Source: DP-20 sp964539925 (GTDB lineage: Bacteria; Desulfobacterota; Binatia; UBA9968). From it: DNA of 11,448 bases. Shown in pieces: positions 6,537 to 11,448 of this stretch. Position 1 is the stretch's first letter; each line of letters begins with the position of its first letter. The stretch is taken from contig CAZILB010000125.1 of assembly GCA_964539925.1 (NCBI GenBank), positions 1 to 11,448 on the forward strand, given 5' to 3'. Position numbers and translations under genes: made by a program. The notes below the pieces were generated by a model. The model was not told the origin of the DNA, did no database searches, and was given only the letters and a program-made list of their open reading frames with translations.

Positions 6537-6788
6537 TCAAGGGGCACGAACAAAACCGCGGGATTCCAACTGGCGCGCGCAACTCTCCACGATTGCCGCC
6601 AGCGCCGAAGTGTCGCCGCCGCGATTGTCGGTGGCCGAGCACATCAAGGTGGTTTGGGTTTTGGGGTTGATCATTTTGATGGATAAGGGCGCGGAAGCGG
6701 AAGAGGCACAGCCGATGAGACCGATAAAAACCCCGACGACAACGCCCCGGCAACAAAGCAAAAATCCTGAAGCCGGGCACGGGAGCAT
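6537..6788 (-). CDS. Small predicted lipoprotein
   Basis: This 83-residue protein has a type II signal: R14, a hydrophobic stretch VVVGVFIGLIG at 16-26, and a lipobox LIGC with C27 as the probable lipidated residue. The mature part is about 57 residues. It holds a compact motif INPKTQTTLMCSATDNRGGD, then a helix ending in ESCARQLESRGFVRAP. Its two mature cysteines could form a disulfide. This build resembles small lipoproteins of unknown function in environmental bacteria, which I cannot name. The ATG at 6786-6788 is preferred because GGGGAG lies 6 nt upstream. A TTG at 6851 behind GGAGGAG is the alternative and would add 21 residues ahead of the signal peptide, which is unlikely. It lies in the same orientation as moeB but about 240 nt away, so probably a separate unit. 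The 6789-6939 upstream region runs into the assembly gap and shows no clear promoter. Confidence 0.65.
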   Translation of the reverse strand: MLPCPASGFLLCCRGVVVGVFIGLIGCASSASAPLSIKMINPKTQTTLMCSATDNRGGDTSALAAIVESCARQLESRGFVRAP

Positions 6789-6800
6789 TCGATGCTCCCC
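6781..6800 (-). promoter_or_regulatory. Hairpin pairing the Shine-Dalgarno with the start codon of the lipoprotein gene
   Basis: On the minus strand GGGAGCAT and ATGCTCCC form a perfect 8-bp stem with a 3-nt loop (stem arms 6792-6799 and 6781-6788). The Shine-Dalgarno GGGGAG (6795-6800) is in the 5' arm and the ATG start codon is in the 3' arm. If formed in the mRNA, it would hide both initiation elements. The pairing is seen directly; a regulatory role is inferred. Confidence 0.5.
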
Positions 6801-6939
6801 AGTCGCCGTCGGGGATTGATGGAATTCCTGTCGGTCGAGATAACGAATCAAACGCTCCTCCGCTTGAAAGCAAGCCGATCGCTGTGGACAGGTTGGGCGC
6901 TTCTTCGGCGCTTTTCAAGCATAACGGTTGGCAATAAGG

Positions 6940-7039
6940 NNNNNNNNNNNNNNNNNNNNNNNNNNNNNNNNNNNNNNNNNNNNNNNNNNNNNNNNNNNNN
7001 NNNNNNNNNNNNNNNNNNNNNNNNNNNNNNNNNNNNNNN
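6940..7039. other. Assembly gap of 100 Ns
   Basis: Exactly 100 unknown bases, the usual placeholder for a scaffold gap of unknown length. The real distance between the lipoprotein side and the histidine kinase side is unknown. A gene could be missing here, including any gene transcribed after the kinase. The 62 bases from 7040 to 7101 hold no terminator and no gene I can support. Confidence 0.98.
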
Positions 7040-7101
7040 AGGACACGAGGAGATTACTCAATGATTTTGTCTTCCCACCAAACATCTCTTTTTTGTTATT
7101 C

Positions 7102-8814
7102 TCAAAGCGTAAAATAAAAGGTCGCGCCCTCGTTTGGCTTGGCTTCGGGCCAAATGCGTCCATTATGCCGATGAATGACTCGTTGGACGATAGCCAAGCC
7201 AATTCCCGTGCCGTGGAACTCGCTGATCGCGTGCAACCGTTGAAAAGCTCCGAACAATTTGTTGGCGTATGCCATGTCGAACCCGGCGCCGTTGTCACGC
7301 ACGAAATAACAGCTTGTGCCGTTGTTGCCGGCAATGCCAAACTCGATCATCGCGTCTGGACGCTTGGAGGTGAACTTCCAAGCATTGCCAAGGAGATTTT
7401 CAAGGGCGATGCGAAGCAGACGCCGATCACCGTTGGCAGTGATACCCTCGGCAATTGAGAACTCGATACGACGCTCAGGTTGCGTATTTTGAAGTTCTGT
7501 TACGATATCGCGAACTAGAGCACTGAGATCCACTCGATCAATTTTGAGCTCACCGCGTGTAACCCGGGAGAGGTTTAATATGTCGTCAATCAACTGGCCC
7601 ATCCGCTGAGTCGAAGCCCGCACCCGCTGGAGATAATCCTTGGCTTGCCCGTCCAATTTATCTGCGTAGTCTTCGACCAAGGCTTGGCTGAAACCGTCGA
7701 TGCTTCTTAGTGGAGCGCGGAGATCATGCGAGACAGAATAGCTGAACGCTTCCAACTCCTTGTTAGCGAGTTCGAGCCGGCCGGCTCTTTCCTGCAATTC
7801 GCTGTTCAAAGACTGAATCTTTTCTTCGGCCTGCTTTAGGCCGATGACGGCCCTTACGATTACATAAGCGAGGACACAACTTAGGAGGAGAATAAGGCCA
7901 TAGCGCAAAATTAGTCGATTTAAATTGTCTTCTCGCGTCGCAAACGCACTTTGGACAGATTCCGTGGCGATAACACCCCAACCCATGCCCGGAATCGGCG
8001 CATAGGCCGCCACTCGCTCAGCATTATCCATAGGATCGAACATAAGCTCGACGCCAGTTTGCTCTTGTAGCACCTTTTGGACGACCGGGACTCCTGAATA
8101 ATCAAAGATTTCGCCTGCTGAGGGACGCCTTGGATGAGTGGCCAATTGGCCCTTTCTGTCAACAACATAAGCAAAACTGGACGGGCCGATATCAATGGAT
8201 TTGCTCCAATCGACGATTGCGTTTAGCTGCACTTGCAGAACTAAAATTCCGACGGGTCTGCCTTCCTCGTCCTTTACAGGGATCGCCGCGGCAACGACGT
8301 TGTGTCGGGGTATAGCGGCTCTTTGATAGACATCCGAAACGTACGGTTTCCAGCTGCGGCTTACGCCGCGATACCAATCCCGATCAGCGAAATTTCTTCC
8401 CCTCACGTCCGGTAGCGGCGGCGTATCGGCCATAAGCGTGCCGGTGGGATCCGCCAAGAAGATGCGATCGATGAACGGAAAATCCATTCCTACATCCTTC
8501 AGGATTTTGATCGCCTCATCCCATTGTCCATGCGCGGCCAGCTGGCGAAAGCGGACGCGTGTGCCGAGAGAAACGCCCAAATCGATCAGCCTGGTGAACC
8601 GCTGCTCTAGGGCAGTGGAGGCAAGCATTGCAATTGATTTACGGCGCGAGAGCGCAGACTCGGTCAGGTCGTGGTAGGTGTCGTTGTACGCAAAGACCGC
8701 GATCAGTAGGACGGGCAAAACGATCGACAAACCGATGGCGAGTTGGAGCCGCTTTGTTGTGTTAGCGGCTTTCAATAGGAACGAAACCAACCCATTGTTG
8801 AGTTTGTTGAGCAT
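7102..8814 (-). CDS. Membrane histidine kinase with periplasmic Cache-type sensor
   Basis: A 570-residue sensor kinase. TM1 is about 23-43. A large extracytoplasmic double-Cache-like domain follows (about 45-298), with NFADRDWYRG at 141-150, the strand-rich VVAAAIPVKDEEGRPVGILVL at about 173-193, and a closing YAPIPGMGWGVIATES. TM2 is about 302-322. A coiled-coil linker (326-355) replaces a HAMP domain. HisKA has the phospho-accepting H363 in SYSVSHDLRAPLRSIDGF. The catalytic ATPase domain shows the N-box ENLLGNAWKF (N477), G1 DNGAGFD (507-513), F-box FGAFQ and G2 GTGIGLAI (535-542). All catalytic boxes are intact, so it is predicted active. The ligand is unknown; Cache domains commonly bind small organic molecules. 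It lies 25 nt after the REC-GGDEF-EAL gene and is the third gene of that operon. No Shine-Dalgarno is visible before its ATG. Confidence 0.93.
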   Translation of the reverse strand: MLNKLNNGLVSFLLKAANTTKRLQLAIGLSIVLPVLLIAVFAYNDTYHDLTESALSRRKSIAMLASTALEQRFTRLIDLGVSLGTRVRFRQLAAHGQWDEAIKILKDVGMDFPFIDRIFLADPTGTLMADTPPLPDVRGRNFADRDWYRGVSRSWKPYVSDVYQRAAIPRHNVVAAAIPVKDEEGRPVGILVLQVQLNAIVDWSKSIDIGPSSFAYVVDRKGQLATHPRRPSAGEIFDYSGVPVVQKVLQEQTGVELMFDPMDNAERVAAYAPIPGMGWGVIATESVQSAFATREDNLNRLILRYGLILLLSCVLAYVIVRAVIGLKQAEEKIQSLNSELQERAGRLELANKELEAFSYSVSHDLRAPLRSIDGFSQALVEDYADKLDGQAKDYLQRVRASTQRMGQLIDDILNLSRVTRGELKIDRVDLSALVRDIVTELQNTQPERRIEFSIAEGITANGDRRLLRIALENLLGNAWKFTSKRPDAMIEFGIAGNNGTSCYFVRDNGAGFDMAYANKLFGAFQRLHAISEFHGTGIGLAIVQRVIHRHNGRIWPEAKPNEGATFYFTL

Positions 8815-8839
8815 TCAGACCGAGGGGAAGGTTTTACTA

Positions 8840-10591
8840 TCAATTAAATTGGACACTGTCCCGGGCTGACCGTTCAAGTGTGGCTTGAGTCAGTCCCCAT
8901 TCAGACTCGCGGAGCCATTTGGTCAATTGCGGTGCAGGTAAAGGCCGGCTCATGTAATACCCCTGACCAAGATCGCACCCCAGCGATACCAACCGGTTCC
9001 ATGAGTCCCGAGTTTCTACGCCTTCGGCAATGGCCTTGAGGCGGAGATCATGAGCTAGATCGACAGTCGAGCGGACGATGGTGGCATCATCCTCGTCCGA
9101 GGTCATATTCATGACGAAGGATTTGTCGATCTTAACTGCGTTGATCGGCAGTCTTTTGAGATAGCCAAGAGATGAATAGCCGGTGCCGAAGTCATCGATG
9201 GAAAGCATCACGCCCATGCGACTGATGCGCGTCAAAATCTCGAGCGCGCGAGCCGGATCGGCCATGATTGCGGTCTCGGTAATTTCGAGTTCAAGCTGTT
9301 CGGGATTGACGCGATGGTTTTTGAGCATCTCACCAACCTGATCCGGCAAATGGCTATCGTGTAAAACTCGCGCTGAAAGGTTGACGCTGACGGTCAATTC
9401 AATTCCTTGTCGACTCCAGGCACGGGTTTGGGCGAGAGCGGTGCTCAGCCCCCAGATCGTTAACGGCCTTATGAAGCCGGTGCGTTCGGCCATCGCGATA
9501 AATTGATCGGGACGCACCAAGCCCAATTCGGGGTGTTTCCAGCGCGCCAGCGCCTCTACGCCGACCACGCGCGCCGTCCGAAGATCTATTTTGGGCTGAT
9601 ACTCAAAGAATAGCTGATTGGTTTCTATGGAACGCTGCAGCTGCGTCATGAGCGTAAGACGCTCGGAGCTGTAGGAATCGTGCTCGGAAGAATACATCGC
9701 GTATCCCGCGGAGGACCGCTTAGCGAGATACATCGCTACGTCGGCGTGGCGCATGAGAGTTTCTTTGTCTTGACCGTGGCTTGGGAACAGGGCGATGCCT
9801 ACGCTCGCTCGCGCATCGACCGCTAGTTGACCGATTGTAAAAGGGCGATCTAGAACTTTTGAAATCTCCTCGGCTGCAAGCAGTGCGGCCTTTTCATCGA
9901 CATCAGGTAACAATAGCGCAAACTCATCGCCTCCTAACCTGGCGACAGTATCGCAATCGTGAAACGCGCTACGGAGCCGCAGACCAACCTGCTGCAATAG
10001 GACATCGCCCATTCCATGCCCCAGCGTGTCATTGATCTCCCTGAAGCGGTCCAAATCGAGGACCATCACCGCGAGCCGCTTTTGTTCGTCGCCTCTTGAA
10101 TTAAGGGCGATTTCCAGCCGTTGATAGAAAAGGTTCCGATTGGGAAGATCCGTCAGACTATCGTAGCTGGCAACATAATGTATCCATTCCTCCGCCCGCT
10201 GGCGTTCTCGGCGGGTCTCGGCCTCGCGCAGCTCTCGCTCTATGGCCGTGACAAGACGGTGAGGATTATTTTTCATTACATAGTCATGCGCTCCGGCTTT
10301 CATCGCCTCGACGGCAAGCTCCTCGCCAATAGTCCCGGACATAATAATAAATGGGAGATCGATTCCGCATTGCTTTAGAATCGCGAGAGCGTCAAGACCG
10401 CTAAACTTTGGCATAGAGTAATCCGAAATGACGATATCCCAGGCTTGGTTTTTCAGCGCGACCGCCATGGCCTCCTTGGTATCGACGCGCTCAACTTGCG
10501 GTACAAAGCCGCCGCGGGAAAGCCGTCGCTCTATAAGCAGAGCATCGTTCTCCGAGTCTTCAACGAGCAGCACGCGCAGCGGATTAGCCAT
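8840..10591 (-). CDS. REC-GGDEF-EAL response regulator, predicted cyclic-di-GMP phosphodiesterase
   Basis: A 583-residue cytoplasmic protein with three domains. The receiver (about 5-122) has acidic E11/D12, phospho-accepting D57 (SDYSMP), S85 and K107. The GGDEF domain (about 138-303) has an intact GGDEF at 220-224, but the inhibitory RxxD site upstream reads HDCD (211-214), so product inhibition through that site should be absent. The EAL domain (about 313-560) keeps E346 (EAL), N404, E436, D466-D467 in the IDDFGTGYSSL loop, K487, E523 (AEGVET) and Q543. It is therefore predicted to be an active, phosphorylation-controlled phosphodiesterase; residual diguanylate cyclase activity or GTP sensing by GGDEF is possible. 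Its start overlaps the preceding response-regulator gene by 8 nt, and GGGAG lies about 10 nt before the ATG. Cyclic-di-GMP degradation usually favours motility over biofilm. Confidence 0.93.
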   Translation of the reverse strand: MANPLRVLLVEDSENDALLIERRLSRGGFVPQVERVDTKEAMAVALKNQAWDIVISDYSMPKFSGLDALAILKQCGIDLPFIIMSGTIGEELAVEAMKAGAHDYVMKNNPHRLVTAIERELREAETRRERQRAEEWIHYVASYDSLTDLPNRNLFYQRLEIALNSRGDEQKRLAVMVLDLDRFREINDTLGHGMGDVLLQQVGLRLRSAFHDCDTVARLGGDEFALLLPDVDEKAALLAAEEISKVLDRPFTIGQLAVDARASVGIALFPSHGQDKETLMRHADVAMYLAKRSSAGYAMYSSEHDSYSSERLTLMTQLQRSIETNQLFFEYQPKIDLRTARVVGVEALARWKHPELGLVRPDQFIAMAERTGFIRPLTIWGLSTALAQTRAWSRQGIELTVSVNLSARVLHDSHLPDQVGEMLKNHRVNPEQLELEITETAIMADPARALEILTRISRMGVMLSIDDFGTGYSSLGYLKRLPINAVKIDKSFVMNMTSDEDDATIVRSTVDLAHDLRLKAIAEGVETRDSWNRLVSLGCDLGQGYYMSRPLPAPQLTKWLRESEWGLTQATLERSARDSVQFN

Positions 10592-11033
10592 AAGTTTCCA
10601 CTCCCGTTACTGGCGGAGTCTCATTCAATACGAGCCAATACAAACCAAGCTGCCGGACGGATTCAACGAATTGGCCAAAATCCACGGGTTTTCGAATGTA
10701 ACTGTTGGCGCCTAATCTGTAGCCGTCCAGCAGATCCTGTTCCTCTTTAGAAGAAGTGAGAATGACGACCGGCAGTAACTTGGTTTGGTCATCACTACGG
10801 AGCCGGCGCAGGACCTCCAGGCCGTCTATTTTGGGAAGTTTTAAATCGAGAAGAATAATCGCCGGGGAGATCCGTAGATCGGACGCTCCCGTACCGAACA
10901 GATAATCGAGTGCTTCGGCGCCATCTCGGGCAACGACGATCTCGTTGCCAATGTTATTTTTCTTAAACGCTCGCAGGGTCAACTCTTCGTCGTCAGGATT
11001 GTCTTCAACAAGCAGGATCACTTTACTGGCCAT
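10584..11033 (-). CDS. Single-domain response regulator, Rcp1-like
   Basis: A 149-residue receiver-only protein with no output domain. E10/D11, phospho-accepting D63 (LLDLKLP), T93 and K115 complete the active site. The long insert and the IILLDLKLPKIDGLEVL pattern, with ANSYIRKPVDF near the C-terminus, are typical of the Rcp1 family that partners phytochrome-like and other SVSHDLRAPL-type histidine kinases. It likely acts as a phosphate shuttle, competitor or protein-binding switch for the kinase two genes downstream. AGAGG (11041-11045, minus strand) lies 7 nt before the ATG. It is the first gene of a three-gene operon. No clear sigma-70 or sigma-54 promoter can be picked out in 11034-11181. 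Confidence 0.93.
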   Translation of the reverse strand: MASKVILLVEDNPDDEELTLRAFKKNNIGNEIVVARDGAEALDYLFGTGASDLRISPAIILLDLKLPKIDGLEVLRRLRSDDQTKLLPVVILTSSKEEQDLLDGYRLGANSYIRKPVDFGQFVESVRQLGLYWLVLNETPPVTGVETYG

Positions 11034-11181
11034 TGGAATTCCTCTTTAAAGCATGGCGACCACGGATCTGCGGAATCTACGTATTTCTCGAGGGTTACGG
11101 AGCAAAAGCTATGCCGTTGATATTGGAGGAAGTGCTTTTACCGGGACGGATAGGATCGATCGCGGAATCATGGATTGTGAC

Positions 11182-11210
11182 AAAAAATCCCTTGTCGATT
11201 AATGACAAGG
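11182..11210 (-). terminator. Rho-independent terminator upstream of the signalling operon
   Basis: On the minus strand CCTTGTC (11204-11210) and GACAAGG (11190-11196) form a 7-bp stem with a 7-nt loop, then GA and T6 (11182-11187). It would end transcription from a gene to the right before the response-regulator gene. It lies about 150 nt before that gene's start, so the operon needs its own promoter in 11034-11181. The dyad might also be an operator. Confidence 0.6.
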
Positions 11211-11287
11211 AGTCGTCAAGAAGGACCAATAGTGATTTTTCTGATTAGGTTGCTCTGTAGCGACAGGGTTATGCGGTCCTTTAGCGA

Positions 11288-11448
11288 TTACCAGATCTGT
11301 ACTGGCGCGAACTGAAACTCTCCCCAAAGCGTGTATTTAAGTGCTTTGGCGCCCAGCATCGGGTGCTGCGAGCAATTTATACCGGGGTCCAACCGAACCG
11401 GAAAGGAAATTGTATTCGCACCCATCGCGAACGATCGCTGAGAGGGGC
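11288..11448 (-). CDS. Possible C-terminal part of an unidentified gene entering from the right edge
   Basis: One minus-strand frame is open from the window edge to TAA at 11288-11290, about 53 residues including SFAMGANTISFPVRLDPG and ending in GEFQFAPVQIW. A terminator lies about 80 nt downstream in the right orientation, which supports a real gene end. The opposite strand is also open from 11285 to the edge in one frame, so the assignment is uncertain. I do not recognise a family. Confidence 0.25.
   Translation of the reverse strand, partial: PSQRSFAMGANTISFPVRLDPGINCSQHPMLGAKALKYTLWGEFQFAPVQIW

Noticed and set aside
6400..6819. Plus-strand ORF of 139 codons across the lipoprotein region
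   Set aside because: It is antisense to a gene with a good lipobox and Shine-Dalgarno; its own composition (Arg/Ser/Pro-rich) looks like a shadow frame and it has no supporting start signal.
7041..7085. Minus-strand ATG followed by 15 open codons (MFGGKTKSL...) running into the gap, possible fourth operon gene
   Set aside because: Too short to judge and only a weak AGAG precedes it; the gap hides the rest.
6915..7340. Open frames running through the N block on either strand
   Set aside because: They are open only because the 100 Ns cannot contain stop codons; they are also out of frame with the histidine kinase.
1..11448. CRISPR arrays, tRNA or rRNA genes, insertion-sequence ends, toxin-antitoxin or phage genes
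   Set aside because: No regularly spaced direct repeats, no tRNA T-arm and acceptor pattern, no transposase motif and no paired small toxin-antitoxin genes were seen on reading both strands.

Overview
This window looks like metagenome-assembled DNA from an uncultured, moderately GC-rich Gram-negative bacterium. A run of exactly 100 Ns (6940-7039) marks a scaffold gap. Three things suggest a Desulfobacterota, Binatota, Rokubacteria or NC10-type lineage: the order M50 protease - trpS - scpA - scpB - rluB, a secreted protein with a Pro/Gly/Cys 'PPGH...CRIWYPG' motif behind a sigma-54 promoter, and lipoprotein and periplasmic signals. This placement is inference; no 16S rRNA or other phylogenetic marker is present.

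Left part (1-5110, + strand). A possible C-terminal gene tail (2-91) is followed by an intergenic stretch carrying a near-perfect sigma-54 (-24/-12) promoter. That promoter serves a gene for a secreted coiled-coil protein, which ends in a strong terminator. Then comes a tight housekeeping operon: a site-2 (M50) membrane protease, tryptophanyl-tRNA synthetase with a four-cysteine motif like the [4Fe-4S] site of Thermotoga TrpRS, the condensin partners ScpA and ScpB, and an RsuA/RluB-type rRNA pseudouridine synthase. The genes overlap or lie 11-16 nt apart. The operon ends in a symmetrical A-tract/T-tract hairpin shared with the convergent next gene.

Middle part (5127-6939, - strand). A MoeB/ThiF-type E1-like adenylyltransferase carries an N-terminal rhodanese domain, so activation of a sulfur-carrier protein and sulfur transfer sit on one chain. 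Upstream is a small lipoprotein gene. Its Shine-Dalgarno sequence and start codon lie in opposite arms of a hairpin. The rest of the sequence up to the N gap holds no gene I can support.

Right part (7040-11448, - strand). A three-gene signalling operon, in transcription order: a single-domain Rcp-type response regulator, a REC-GGDEF-EAL protein with intact EAL catalytic residues, and a membrane histidine kinase with a periplasmic Cache-type sensor. The kinase probably phosphorylates one or both receivers and so controls cyclic-di-GMP turnover. A terminator upstream (11182-11210) separates this operon from whatever gene enters from the right edge. GC sampled by hand is about 65% in scpA and rluB and about 42-58% in the signalling genes, so the two sides of the gap may differ in origin or may not be truly adjacent.
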